Source: Ancylobacter defluvii (GTDB taxonomy: Bacteria > Pseudomonadota > Alphaproteobacteria > Rhizobiales > Xanthobacteraceae). From it: a stretch of 64,000 bases of DNA. The notes below the pieces were generated by a model that saw only the letters and a program-made list of their open reading frames with translations, made no database searches and had not been told where the DNA came from. The translations under genes and the position numbers were made by a program. This document shows positions 1 through 8,954 of the stretch, piece by piece. The stretch covers positions 197,031 to 261,030 of the forward strand of contig NZ_JAHBGD010000019.1 in the NCBI RefSeq assembly GCF_018390605.1. The letters are read 5' to 3'. The number at the start of each line of letters is the position of its first letter. The stretch's first letter is position 1.

Positions 1-904
1 GCGCATTGGCGTTCAACGTGCGGGAGCCGGTCGAGATTTCCTGGCGAAGCTTAAGCTGCTCGGCCTTGAGGGTGGCGATCAGCCCCTGGATGCCCTCGGC
101 GGCGGTCGTGGGGTCCAGCATGCCGACATCGTTGCGCCAGTCCTTCAGCGCCGAGCGCGCCTCGCGCAGCCGCTCCTCCGCCCGCGCGACCTCGTGCTCG
201 CTCGCAGAGATCAGATCGCGCCGGGCGCGTTCGCCCAGCTGGTTGACCAGCTGCTCGCTGAGATCGACCACCGCACGGGTGATGGTGACCGCGTCCTCCG
301 GCGAGAACGCGTTGACCCGCACGGTGATGATGCCCGACGGCATCTCGACCGACGTCGTCACCTGGCGGCGCCAATAGCTTACCGTCTCCTCGATCGGCGC
401 CCCGACCTGGAGCCGGCTGAACCAGTCCACATCCGATTTGTTGAACAGCGTGGAGAGCTGGATCTTCTGCTCGAGCGCTTCGACGATGGCCCGGCTCTTC
501 AGATATTCGACGACGATGGTCGAATCCTGGAACTGGGTGACGGAAGGCAGGCCGGTGAGCGCCGTCACCGTATCGAGGGAGGTGGTATCGCCCGCCCGCA
601 CGGCGAAACGTGCCTCCGAGTAGTACTGGCTCGAGGCGATGAAGAGATAATAGATGGTCAGCAGAATGGACGGCGCGACGACGCAGAGCAGAAAACTCGT
701 GCGCGTCACAATCTGCAGCGGCGCCGCGAGCCAGGGCATGCGACGCACGAACAGCGCCGCCTTGCGCTGCCCGGCCGCCATGTTGCGCACGCGGGACTGA
801 CGGGCAGCCCGCCGCAGATCGTCCGACAACCTAGAGCTGAAAGCCAGGAGTTCGTTACGACGAGTCGTGTCAGTCATGGGATGCGAGGCTGACTCGACAC
901 TCAT
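1..904 (-). CDS. KpsE/CtrB-type capsule export inner-membrane protein (partial, copy 1)
   Basis: The gene starts at an ATG at 904 and runs off the left edge, so only the N-terminal 301 codons are visible. The protein has a basic N-terminus, one transmembrane segment at about residues 65-85 (a run of Leu/Ile/Val/Tyr), then a periplasmic part with the SQYYSEARFAVR motif seen just after the first membrane span of KpsE/BexC/CtrB proteins, followed by a charged, coiled-coil-like stretch rich in Glu/Arg. In this family the protein links the KpsM-KpsT ABC exporter to the outer-membrane polyexport channel; it belongs to the polysaccharide co-polymerase group. It is divergent from the gene starting at 1159. 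It is the first of three such genes in the window (see 8955 and 20609). The C-terminal membrane span lies outside the window. Confidence 0.88.
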   Translation of the reverse strand, partial: MSVESASHPMTDTTRRNELLAFSSRLSDDLRRAARQSRVRNMAAGQRKAALFVRRMPWLAAPLQIVTRTSFLLCVVAPSILLTIYYLFIASSQYYSEARFAVRAGDTTSLDTVTALTGLPSVTQFQDSTIVVEYLKSRAIVEALEQKIQLSTLFNKSDVDWFSRLQVGAPIEETVSYWRRQVTTSVEMPSGIITVRVNAFSPEDAVTITRAVVDLSEQLVNQLGERARRDLISASEHEVARAEERLREARSALKDWRNDVGMLDPTTAAEGIQGLIATLKAEQLKLRQEISTGSRTLNANA

Positions 905-959
905 GTGAATTCAGGGCTTTCTGCCAGAGGGGGGTAAAAAGTGACCCACATAGATCTAA

Positions 960-969
960 ACAATATTGT
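960..969. promoter_or_regulatory. 10-bp AT-rich palindrome in divergent promoter region
   Basis: The 254-base gap between the divergent genes at 904 and 1159 is clearly AT-richer than its surroundings and must hold both promoters. It contains the perfect palindrome ACAATATTGT at 960-969, and 15 bases further on an imperfect dyad (ACAT, six bases, ATGT). The core CAATATTG recurs in two other intergenic regions of the window. Its protein partner is unknown; I cannot assign -35/-10 boxes with confidence. Confidence 0.35.
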
Positions 970-1158
970 CGAATACATCATAATATGTGACTAGCCGATG
1001 TGCCATTTACGAAAGGCGCGGCGGCGGAAGAACAGCTACCGATGCACTTTACTCCAAATTGGGCGCCAGATAAAAGCTGAACGCAAGGGCCCGTCGTCAA
1101 GGTGGGTCCCGCCGTTGATCGACAGGAGCATGGCGAGCAGGTGGGGAGCGGGTTCCGT

Positions 1159-2130
1159 ATGCTGTCTGGCCAATCCGCCGCTAAGGGGCCGCCCGTTGGT
1201 CAGGGCATAAAATCCCAACTCGCCATCGGCAATCTCGAGGCGTTCTCCGCCTTCGGGGTCGGCGGCTGGGTGATCGCCAAAAATCCGTCGATGGGCCCGC
1301 TGTCGGTGCATGTCGTCACCCCCCGGAGCTTCGACATCGGCACGCCGACGCTGCCGCGCCCCGATGTGGTGATGGGTGGCTATGATACGCTGCATTGCGG
1401 CTTCAACTTCCCGCTGACGAACTGGCTCGGTCTCGGCATTCAGCCGGACGATACTGACGAAACCGTGACGCTGCTGGTGATGCAGGGCGGCACGCCCTGC
1501 TACCGGGCCAACTTCAAGATGGCGCCTGCCAGCTTGCTGGTGCCGCAGTTCCGCTTCAACGTGGAAACCTTCGCCAGGACCCATATCTCCGGATGGATCG
1601 CCTCCTCGGATCCCAGCCCGCTGGCGGCGGTGCTGGTCAACGAACACGGCGAGGAGCACCGCTTCGTCCCGGCGATGGAGCGGGCCGATCTCGATGCCGG
1701 CGCGCGCGCCTTCTGGGAAGCGCTGCCGCTGCGCTTCCTGCTGCGCCAGAGCCGGCTGCAACTGTTCGCCGAGCAGAGGGGACGGCGCGTCCTCATCACC
1801 GAACTGCGCCCGCCAAACGTCGTGACCTTTCTCGAGGAGCTGGACGCCGAGCTATTGCGCGTCGGGCCCCGCCCCGACTTCCTCAGGGGCTGGGCGGTCA
1901 ATCTGCTGAACCCGGCGCGCCGGCCGAAAGTGGTGCTGAGCTCGGGCACGGCCGAGATCTGGTCCGCCCATGCGACGCTGTACCGCCGCGACCTCATGGC
2001 CCAGACCGGCATGGACGGCTTCTGCGCCTTCTCCGCGCCGCTCGGCATGATCCCCGCCGAGGCGCCCTGGAAGCTTTCCGTCCGGGATGCGGACGAGGTC
2101 CACATGCTCGCCAGCTCCGAGGAGGCCTGA
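1159..2130 (+). CDS. Protein of three tandem 'GW' domains, polysaccharide locus
   Basis: This 323-residue protein has no enzyme motif I recognise. It consists of three related units of about 75-80 residues, each opening with a Gly-Trp pair (residues 36-37, 145-146, 244-245), then a short Asn/Asp-Pro turn, a beta-rich stretch, an Arg-(Pro/Ala/Arg)-Asp-(Val/Leu) element and, in units 1 and 3, a Gly-Phe pair. The pattern suggests a small all-beta module repeated three times. The same module seems to occur once at the N-terminus of the protein at 21918. The ATG at 1159 was chosen because the alignable first unit begins after it and a GGAG lies about 11 bases upstream; a longer in-frame start at 1102 is possible. 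The stop overlaps the start of the glycosyltransferase at 2130, so the two are translationally coupled. A role in sugar binding or in assisting that glycosyltransferase is inference. Confidence 0.75.
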   Translation: MLSGQSAAKGPPVGQGIKSQLAIGNLEAFSAFGVGGWVIAKNPSMGPLSVHVVTPRSFDIGTPTLPRPDVVMGGYDTLHCGFNFPLTNWLGLGIQPDDTDETVTLLVMQGGTPCYRANFKMAPASLLVPQFRFNVETFARTHISGWIASSDPSPLAAVLVNEHGEEHRFVPAMERADLDAGARAFWEALPLRFLLRQSRLQLFAEQRGRRVLITELRPPNVVTFLEELDAELLRVGPRPDFLRGWAVNLLNPARRPKVVLSSGTAEIWSAHATLYRRDLMAQTGMDGFCAFSAPLGMIPAEAPWKLSVRDADEVHMLASSEEA

Positions 2131-4235
2131 TGTCCGCTTCGATCGCGATCGCCACCGCGGACTTCGCCGGGCCGGTCCGCAATGGCGGGGTCGGCACGGC
2201 GCTGCGCGGCCTGGCCGAAACCCTGGTCGATGCCGGCCACAAGGTGACGGTGATCTACGCCAACCCGAATTACGAGGTCGGCGACGGCGCCATGTGGCGT
2301 GAAGCGCTCGGGCGCGAGGGCATCGGGTTCCAGGAGCTGGACTCCTCGGTGCTGGAGAACGTCGCCGTGCCGGCCATGGCCGGGGGCGGCTCGGACCCGC
2401 TGCGTTCCTATGCGGTGTACCGCCATCTCCGCGAGACGCATTACGACATCGTCCATGTCGCCGACTATCTGGGGATCGGCTACTACCCGGCGCTGGCCAA
2501 GCGTGCCGGCCTCATCGATTGCGGGCCGATCGTGGCGCAGTTACACGGCCCGACCGCCTGGTCGATGCGCTGGAGCAACGCCCCGGTGATCAGCCCCAAT
2601 GTGCTGTTCCGCGAGGCGATGGAGCGCGGCTCGGTGCAGCATGCCGACGCCATTCTCTCGCCCAGCGACTACATGCTCTCCTTCCTGCGCGAGGACGGCT
2701 GGGCGATGCCGCCGACCGTGCGGGTGATCCAGAACGTGCTGCCCAAGGCGCACAGCCAGGCCGGCCACAATGCGCGCGCCGCGCAGGCTCCCGGCGCCCC
2801 CGGCGCGGTGCCGACCCTCGCCTTCTTCGGGCGCCTCGAGCACCGCAAGGGCCTCAACCTGTTCATTGATGCGCTGCAGATGCTGCAGCAGCGGGCGAGC
2901 CGCCCGTTCAAGGTGCTGCTGCTCGGCAAGATCAACGACCCGGCCTATTCGGCGGATATGTTCGGGCTGCGCATGTCGCGGCTCGACATCGAATGGGAGC
3001 TGCTGGACAATCTCAACGCCAACGAGGCGCTGGACCTGCTGCAATCCACCGGCGCGCTCGCCGTCATGCCCTCGCTCAGCGACAACATTCCCTGCACCAT
3101 CCAGGAATGCCTGGCGCGCGGCATCCCCTTCCTGTCGACGCAGGTGGGCGGCGGCGCCGAGCTGGTCGATCCGCAGGATCGCGCCAACTGCTTCGTGCCG
3201 CCGACCGCCTGGGACGTCGGCGCGGCGCTCATCCGCTTCGTCGAGGCCGGCGGCGCGGTGCAGCGTGGACACATCCCCGCCGCCGAGGCGGCGCGCCAGC
3301 ATGCCGACTTCACCCGCGAACTGCTGGAACAGGATGCGGACCGGCGCCGGACCGCGGTGGCAGCCGCGCCGGTCGCATCGGACATCTCGGTGTGCATCAC
3401 CCATCGCGACAATCCCGCCGGCCTCGCCCGCGCCATTGACGGCTTTGCCCGCCAGACGCTGAAGCCGCTGGAAGTGGTGGTGGGCGACGATCACTCGGCG
3501 ACGCCGGAGGCGCAGGCTTTCCTCGCCGCCTTGCCCGAGCGTCGCGACCTGCCCTTCCCGGTACGGGTGGTGCGCTCGGACGGCGCCCGCTTCCCGGCGG
3601 CGGCACGCAACGCCGCGGCGCGGGCGGCGCACGGCAAGTGGGTCAAGTTCCACGACGACGACAACGTCTCCAAGCCGCAGGAGCTGGAGGTGTTCTCCCG
3701 CGCCCTGACGGCGGGGGATTTCGACCTCGTCACCTGTGCGCTCGACTTCGTGGCCAGCGACGCCGACATGGCGGAGGAGCGCTCCTACCGGCGCTTCCTG
3801 TTCCTCGGCGAGGGCGGCGCCGCCTGCTTCATCTTCAACGTGATCGGCGACACCAACTTCATCGCCGACCGCGAGAAGTTCCTGGCCGCCGGCGGCTTCG
3901 TCGAGGACGGCTTCCTCTACCATGCGGAAGACTGGCGGGCGCTGGTGCAGGCCAAGCTGCACGGCCTGCGCATCGGCACGGTGCCGGAGGCGCTGGTCTG
4001 GTACAAGGCGGAGCCGTGGCGCAACCAGACCAACTGGCGCAAGGGCGACCTGTGGGGTGCCCGCACCCGCATCAGCGAGCTGGTGCGCCAGCATCACGGC
4101 AACGAGGTCGCCTCGCTGCTGCGCCTCACCCAGGGGCTGCTGTTCACCCCGACCGCGCGGCAGGCGCCGGCACCGGCAGAGACGCCGGCCGGAGTTCCAG
4201 CCCAGGCTCCGGCAACCTCGCCGATCCGGGGATAG
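2130..4235 (+). CDS. Bifunctional glycosyltransferase, GT4 (GT-B) fused to GT2 (GT-A)
   Basis: The 701-residue protein contains two complete glycosyltransferase modules. Residues 1 to about 395 have the GT-B organisation of GT4: a Gly-rich N-terminal loop (VRNGGVGTALRG), a Gly-Arg-Leu-Glu-x-Arg-Lys-Gly motif at the start of the C-terminal Rossmann domain, and an acceptor/donor region ending in an E-C-L-A-R-G-I-P element. Residues from about 415 resemble GT2: a CITHRDNP opening, VVVGDDHS, and a HDDDN cluster near residue 507 that fits the metal-binding DxD. The last 30 residues are Pro/Ala-rich and probably disordered. Two transferases on one chain suggest two successive sugar additions during repeat-unit synthesis. 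It is coupled by a one-base stop/start overlap to the GW-domain gene upstream. The substrate sugars cannot be read from sequence. Confidence 0.9.
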   Translation: MSASIAIATADFAGPVRNGGVGTALRGLAETLVDAGHKVTVIYANPNYEVGDGAMWREALGREGIGFQELDSSVLENVAVPAMAGGGSDPLRSYAVYRHLRETHYDIVHVADYLGIGYYPALAKRAGLIDCGPIVAQLHGPTAWSMRWSNAPVISPNVLFREAMERGSVQHADAILSPSDYMLSFLREDGWAMPPTVRVIQNVLPKAHSQAGHNARAAQAPGAPGAVPTLAFFGRLEHRKGLNLFIDALQMLQQRASRPFKVLLLGKINDPAYSADMFGLRMSRLDIEWELLDNLNANEALDLLQSTGALAVMPSLSDNIPCTIQECLARGIPFLSTQVGGGAELVDPQDRANCFVPPTAWDVGAALIRFVEAGGAVQRGHIPAAEAARQHADFTRELLEQDADRRRTAVAAAPVASDISVCITHRDNPAGLARAIDGFARQTLKPLEVVVGDDHSATPEAQAFLAALPERRDLPFPVRVVRSDGARFPAAARNAAARAAHGKWVKFHDDDNVSKPQELEVFSRALTAGDFDLVTCALDFVASDADMAEERSYRRFLFLGEGGAACFIFNVIGDTNFIADREKFLAAGGFVEDGFLYHAEDWRALVQAKLHGLRIGTVPEALVWYKAEPWRNQTNWRKGDLWGARTRISELVRQHHGNEVASLLRLTQGLLFTPTARQAPAPAETPAGVPAQAPATSPIRG

Positions 4236-4247
4236 GCGCGGCGACGA

Positions 4248-5156
4248 TCAGTCGTCGGGTCGGTGCGATCCGATCGCCCGGATCAACTGTTGCTGCCGCG
4301 CCCGCAGCAGCGGCGCGATCAGACTGTGGAAAAGGTTGACGAAGGCGGTCGGCAGGCCCGGCGCCACGGCGAAGCGGCCAGCGAGCGCGCCGGCGATGAT
4401 CTTGCGGGCCACCGCATCCGCCTCCCACTCCCCGCTTTCGCCAGCGAGGCGCCGCGCGACCTCCGGCTTGGTCCGCCGCTCGGCCTCGAGCTGTGGTGTG
4501 CGGGTATCCGGCGGATAGGCCACCGTCACGCCGATGCCGAGCGGCGCCAGCTCCACGCGCAGCACCTCGGCGAGGCCCCGCACCGCGAATTTCGACGGCG
4601 CATAGGCCGAATAGCCGTAAATGCCGAACAGGCCGGCGCCGGAGGAGACGAACACCAGCCGGCCCTCGCCGGCCGCGGCCATATGGCGCGCCGCGGCATG
4701 GGAGAGATACAGCGAACCGAGATAATTGGTGGCGAGTTGCGCCTCATGGGCGGCGAGCGGCTGGTCGAGAAACAGGCCGGGCTCGGCGATGCCGGCGCTG
4801 TTGATCAGCCAGGCCGGCGGGCCATGGCGCCCCACCAGCGTGTCCACCGCCTCGGCGCAGGCGCCGGCGTCGCGCACGTCGAGCGGCTGACAAACCACCT
4901 GCGCCGCGGGATGGCCGCGCCGGATCGCCGCCGCCGCCTCGGCGAGCCTCGCCGCGTCACGCGCGAGCAGCGCGACGCGACATCCCCTCGCCGCCAATTG
5001 CACGGCGCAGGCAAGGCCGATGCCGCTCGATCCGCCGGACACGATGGCAAGAGGATTGGCAATGGCATTGGCCAGGGTGTCGGCACCGCCATCGGCACGG
5101 GCTTTGCGAGAACCAGTTGCGCGTGCGGATTTGGCAGGTTCGCGGCCCGGCTGCAT
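4248..5156 (-). CDS. SDR oxidoreductase, 3-ketodihydrosphingosine reductase-like
   Basis: This is a classical short-chain dehydrogenase of 302 residues from the ATG at 5156. It shows the NAD(P)-binding GGSSGIG motif, an Asn-Ser-Ala-Gly motif, the catalytic Ser (VSSGAG) and Tyr-x-x-x-Lys (YAPSK). After the catalytic Lys comes YPPDTRTP, very close to the YPPDTDTP signature I associate with eukaryotic-type 3-ketodihydrosphingosine reductases, and a C-terminal hydrophobic stretch. That family reduces the 3-keto group of a long-chain base with NADPH. The first about 35 residues are low complexity and the true start could be later. It ends 12 bases from the convergent glycosyltransferase. Together with the P450 and acyltransferase at 12-14.6 kb it may serve a lipid part of the surface polymer; this is inference, and another ketone substrate is possible. 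Confidence 0.8.
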   Translation of the reverse strand: MQPGREPAKSARATGSRKARADGGADTLANAIANPLAIVSGGSSGIGLACAVQLAARGCRVALLARDAARLAEAAAAIRRGHPAAQVVCQPLDVRDAGACAEAVDTLVGRHGPPAWLINSAGIAEPGLFLDQPLAAHEAQLATNYLGSLYLSHAAARHMAAAGEGRLVFVSSGAGLFGIYGYSAYAPSKFAVRGLAEVLRVELAPLGIGVTVAYPPDTRTPQLEAERRTKPEVARRLAGESGEWEADAVARKIIAGALAGRFAVAPGLPTAFVNLFHSLIAPLLRARQQQLIRAIGSHRPDD

Positions 5157-5264
5157 TCTCGGCCCTGCTGGAGCGGACATGCAGGCTGGATTACACCATC
5201 GCTGCGGTGCGAAGGAAGAGCTTTCCGATCGGGTGACGCTGCTGCTAAACACGCGGAGGGCGGA

Positions 5265-6263
5265 GTGCGTGATGGCCGAGAGGCGTGGAGTATGGTCGAA
5301 GCAGAAGGGTCGCCGCGCCGGCGCGTGCTGGTGCTGGTGCGCGGGCCCAATCCCAGCTGCGACTATTATCTCCTGCCCCGGCTGGCGCGGATGGATGTGA
5401 GCGTCGAGATGATCGACACCCGCTCCTGCCGTCCCGACGCGCTCGCTCTCGACGGCGCTCTGGTGATCATCTGCCGCTATCTTCCCTGGCGCTGGCTGCG
5501 GGCGCTGCAGGCCGCCCGCCTGGGCGGCATCGCCGCCTTCGTCGATGACGACTATGCGGCGATGCTCCGCGACGGCAGGCTGCCGCTCGGCTATCGGGCG
5601 CTTGTCGCGTTGCAGGGATTGCTGCCGCTGCGCCTGTTGAAGTCCGGCACCTTCCGGCTCTGGGTTTCCACCCCCACACTCGCCCGCCGGCTGGCGTCCT
5701 GGCAGCCGACGGTGATCGAGCCGACGCCGGGGGCGGACGACCTCGCCGCCCCTCTGCCGCCGCCTTCCGACCTGTTGCGCTACCACGCCCAGCTCAGCCA
5801 TCTGGACGACCACCCGCTCGCCGCGGAGATCGTCCGGCGCGTGCTGGCGAAGCGGCCGCAGACGCGGGTCGAGGTCATCGGCCCGCCCGCCGCCAAGGCG
5901 CTCTGGCGCTTCTCGGACCGGGCGCAATTCCTGGGCGAAATGGACTGGCCGGCCTATCGGGCCCACACCACCGGCGCCGGCGGCATCCTGATCGCGCCGC
6001 TGCGCGACACCGCCGTCAACCGCTCGCGGGCGCCGACCAAGGCCATCGATGCCGCCCGGCTCGGCGCCGCCGGGCTTTTCGGCGCCGGCCCCGCCTCGGC
6101 GGCGCTGGCAGGCACCGTACCGCTGCTTGCCGACGATCCCGCGACCTGGGAGGCGGCGCTGCTGGCTCTGCTCGACGATCCCGCCGCATGTGCCGCCAAC
6201 GCCGCCGCCCTGCGCGCCACCGTCGCCGATTGGGGCCGGCGCGCCGCGCCGCTGGCGCTGTAA
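5265..6263 (+). CDS. Glycosyltransferase-like protein (GT-B type)
   Basis: The product is about 332 residues. It begins, after a short charged stretch, with a beta strand of the type RVLVLVRGPNPSCDYYLLPRL, carries an alpha/beta Rossmann-like first half, and in the second half has a LGEMDWPAYRA element plus GILIAPLRDTAVNRSRAPTKAID, which resembles the donor-binding region of GT4-like enzymes that recognise a nucleotide sugar through a conserved acidic/Lys pair. No complete family signature is visible, so the assignment is to fold level. A GTG at 5265 has a good GGAGG five bases upstream; the ATG at 5292 is the alternative. The gene is followed 11 bases later by the GT4 gene at 6275, and the two probably form one transcript. 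Confidence 0.7.
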   Translation: MRDGREAWSMVEAEGSPRRRVLVLVRGPNPSCDYYLLPRLARMDVSVEMIDTRSCRPDALALDGALVIICRYLPWRWLRALQAARLGGIAAFVDDDYAAMLRDGRLPLGYRALVALQGLLPLRLLKSGTFRLWVSTPTLARRLASWQPTVIEPTPGADDLAAPLPPPSDLLRYHAQLSHLDDHPLAAEIVRRVLAKRPQTRVEVIGPPAAKALWRFSDRAQFLGEMDWPAYRAHTTGAGGILIAPLRDTAVNRSRAPTKAIDAARLGAAGLFGAGPASAALAGTVPLLADDPATWEAALLALLDDPAACAANAAALRATVADWGRRAAPLAL

Positions 6264-6274
6264 GGGGCCGCGGC

Positions 6275-7639
6275 ATGTTGGAAAACGCCCCGGGCCTCTC
6301 CATTGCGCTGATCGTGCATGCCTTTATGCCCGACCAGAATTACGGCACCGAGATCTACACGCTCGAGCTCAGCCGGGCGCTGAAGCAGCTCGGCCATCGC
6401 CCCACCGTCATCGCCGCCCGCCGTCATGGCCCGGCGGAAATCCAGCGCGAGGAATGGGACGGCGTTCCGGTCATCCGCGTGCCCGCGCTCAAGACCGACA
6501 CCCGCGCGACATTCGACGATCCCTCGCGGGTGTCGGTCTATCGACAGCTGTTCGAGGAGCTGCAGCCGGACGTCGTCCATGTCTGCCACTTCCTCTACCA
6601 CACCACTGCGGTGCACACCGCGGCGCAGCAACTCGACATACCGCTCGTCGCCACCTTCACCGACTTCCACGGCTTCTGCCATACCGGGCTGCTCAGCACG
6701 CCCTCAGGCGCGCCCTGCGCCGGTCCTTCATATCTGCGCTTCGGCTGCCTCGCCTGCGGCGTGCACGAGAAGCAGCGCACCGCGCCCGCCGGCAGCTGGT
6801 GGAAGCTGCTCGGCCGGTGGCCGATGCCGCAGCTGGCGGCGCTGTCCGCCTTGATCTACCGCCCCGTGCTGCCGCGCGGCCTGCGCGAGGAAATCGACGC
6901 GGTACGGACCCGCCCGGACATATTGAAGCAGGCGCTGAACAGCTACCGTGCCGCCATCGTGCCGACGACCTTCACCACCGAGCGCTATCGCGACAATGGC
7001 ATCACGGTGCCGATGACGGTGTCGCGCTTCGGCGTCGACATCGACCGCACGCCGAAGCCGCCGCCGCCGCCGGGCCCGCTCCGCATCGGCTATATCGGCC
7101 AGATCGCGCCGCATAAGGGGCTGCACGTACTGATCGAGGCGGTGCGCGGGCTGACGCCGGCCGCCGGGCAGCCGGCGCCGGAGGTCGATGTCTGGGGATC
7201 GCTCGACCAGCACCCCGCCTATGGCGGCAAGATCGCGGCGATGGCGGCCGGCATGCAGGTGCGGTTTGCCGGCTCGTTCGAGCCCGCCGACATGGCTGGC
7301 ATCATGGCCGGCATCGACGTGCTGGTGATCCCGTCGATCTGGCACGAGAACAGCCCGCTGACGCTGCTGCAGGCGCTGGCGACCCACACGCCGGTGATCG
7401 TCTCCGACGTGCCCGGCATGCGCGACTTCGTCGAGCCGGGCGCCAACGGCGCCACCTTCCCGGCGGGAGACGCCGATGCGCTCAGAGAGCAGTTGCGCCC
7501 CTTCATCAAGGACCCGACGCTGGCGCCCCGCCTCAGTCGCCGCATCGACTATGCCCGCACCTCGCTGGACATGGCCCGCGACGTGCTCGCGATCTATCGA
7601 TCCTGCGGTATCTCCGCAGCCCGGATGATGGTATCATAG
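6275..7639 (+). CDS. GT4 glycosyltransferase with four-cysteine insert (paralogue 1)
   Basis: The 454-residue protein has the GT4 architecture: an N-terminal acceptor domain opening ALIVHAFMPDQNYGTEIYT, a linker, and a C-terminal donor domain beginning IGYIGQIAPHKGLH with the later ENSPLTLLQALATHTPVI segment, the usual nucleotide-sugar site with its conserved Glu. Between residues 130 and 165 lies an insert with Cys135, Cys148, Cys158 and Cys161, arranged as C-x12-C-x9-C-x2-C, which could bind a metal. The protein at 18395 has the same four cysteines at the same residue numbers, so the two are true paralogues. It belongs to the polysaccharide assembly set and probably acts at the cytoplasmic face of the membrane. 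The sugar transferred is unknown. Confidence 0.9.
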   Translation: MLENAPGLSIALIVHAFMPDQNYGTEIYTLELSRALKQLGHRPTVIAARRHGPAEIQREEWDGVPVIRVPALKTDTRATFDDPSRVSVYRQLFEELQPDVVHVCHFLYHTTAVHTAAQQLDIPLVATFTDFHGFCHTGLLSTPSGAPCAGPSYLRFGCLACGVHEKQRTAPAGSWWKLLGRWPMPQLAALSALIYRPVLPRGLREEIDAVRTRPDILKQALNSYRAAIVPTTFTTERYRDNGITVPMTVSRFGVDIDRTPKPPPPPGPLRIGYIGQIAPHKGLHVLIEAVRGLTPAAGQPAPEVDVWGSLDQHPAYGGKIAAMAAGMQVRFAGSFEPADMAGIMAGIDVLVIPSIWHENSPLTLLQALATHTPVIVSDVPGMRDFVEPGANGATFPAGDADALREQLRPFIKDPTLAPRLSRRIDYARTSLDMARDVLAIYRSCGISAARMMVS

Positions 7640-7772
7640 GATAGGTAATGCGGCTGTTGCGCATCTGACACAGATAACTTTTCAATAACCAAATTGTGTG
7701 CGCGTCGAGGTCTTCGCCTCGCCTCGGCTCCGCTGAGGGGCTATAACCCCCGCCGAATGTAAGGAAGCCAGT

Positions 7773-8954
7773 ATGGTTGTCTGGAAGAAATTCCCACGCG
7801 TAGGCGTCATTTCTACGCTTCTCTCGGCGATCATTCTGACCGGCTGCAGCATGATTCCAAGTGCCGGCCCCAATCGCCAGCAGATCAGCGACGCGGCAAA
7901 GTCGCAGGATCCCGAGACTGCCGACTTCCTGCTGCTCGATGTCAACAACGATGTCTTGCGCGCGCTTTCCCATTATGCGCCCCCCACGCTTGAAGGCAGC
8001 TTCGGCAACCGGAAGCGGCCGTCGAAATATGTCATCGGCGTCGGCGACTCGGTCACCGTGACGATATGGGAAGGCGCCGCCGGCGGCCTGTTCTCCCGGC
8101 CGGCCAGCGACGTGCTCGGCACCGGCTCCCAATCCGCGGCGATCCCGGAACAGCAGGTCTCCAAGGAAGGCGACATCTCGGTTCCGTTCGCCGGCCGCAT
8201 CATCGTCGCCGGCAAGACGACCGACCAGGTCGAGCAGGCCATTGTCGAGAAGCTGACCGGCAAGGCGATCGAGCCGCAGGTGCTCGTCGTGGTTTCCAAG
8301 AGCGTCAACAATGCCGCCACGGTGATCGGCGAGGTCAACGCCCCCGGACGCGTGCCGCTCTCCCCGCGCGGGGAACGCATTCTCGACGTCATCGCGCTCG
8401 CCGGCGGCAACAAGACGCCGGCACACGAGACCTTCGTGGTGCTGGATCGCAACGGCGCCTCAGCCGCGGTGCCGCTGCAGACCGTCATCGGCCGGCGGGG
8501 CGAGAACGTCTTCATCCTGCCGGACGACACGATCAGCCTCATTCGCGATCCGCAAACCTTTACCGCCTTCGGGGCGGCGACGCGAAACGCGCAAGTTCCG
8601 TTTGACGCTGTCGGCATCAGCCTGGCGGAAGCGCTGGCGAAGGCCGGGGGCCTGATCGACAACCGCGCCGATCCGCAGGGCGTGTATTTGATGCGCTTCG
8701 AGACCGAAAAGATAGCGCGCGTGCTCAAGCCGGATTATGCTGGCCCGACATACAACGGCTATGTCCGCGTGATCTACAAGCTCGACATGCGTGAGGCGAA
8801 CGGCATTCTGCTGGCGAGGGATTTCCTGATACGCAATAAGGACGCAATCTACATTTCCAATGCGCCGATATCGGATTTGAACAAGGTCCTGTCGATTTTC
8901 AGCGTCGTGGCTTCACCCGTATCTCAGGCCACCTCGATCGCGAATGGGTTCTGA
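7773..8954 (+). CDS. Outer-membrane polysaccharide export lipoprotein (OPX; KpsD/CtrA/Wza family)
   Basis: This 393-residue protein starts with a signal peptide ending in a lipobox (LTGC, Cys25), so it is expected to be lipidated and sent to the outer membrane. The polyexport domain follows (around residues 85-180, with VIGVGDSVTVTIWEG and the PFAGRIIVAGKT segment), then at least one SLBB domain (VIGEVNAPGRVPL followed by ILDVIALAGG) and a second one in the C-terminal part. In the family this protein forms the periplasm-spanning channel through which capsule polymer leaves the cell. The KpsE-type gene begins directly at its stop, the usual partner arrangement. The 133-base upstream leader is AT-rich near 7680 and contains a short hairpin (stems 7722-7728 and 7732-7738) just upstream of the start. 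Confidence 0.93.
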   Translation: MVVWKKFPRVGVISTLLSAIILTGCSMIPSAGPNRQQISDAAKSQDPETADFLLLDVNNDVLRALSHYAPPTLEGSFGNRKRPSKYVIGVGDSVTVTIWEGAAGGLFSRPASDVLGTGSQSAAIPEQQVSKEGDISVPFAGRIIVAGKTTDQVEQAIVEKLTGKAIEPQVLVVVSKSVNNAATVIGEVNAPGRVPLSPRGERILDVIALAGGNKTPAHETFVVLDRNGASAAVPLQTVIGRRGENVFILPDDTISLIRDPQTFTAFGAATRNAQVPFDAVGISLAEALAKAGGLIDNRADPQGVYLMRFETEKIARVLKPDYAGPTYNGYVRVIYKLDMREANGILLARDFLIRNKDAIYISNAPISDLNKVLSIFSVVASPVSQATSIANGF

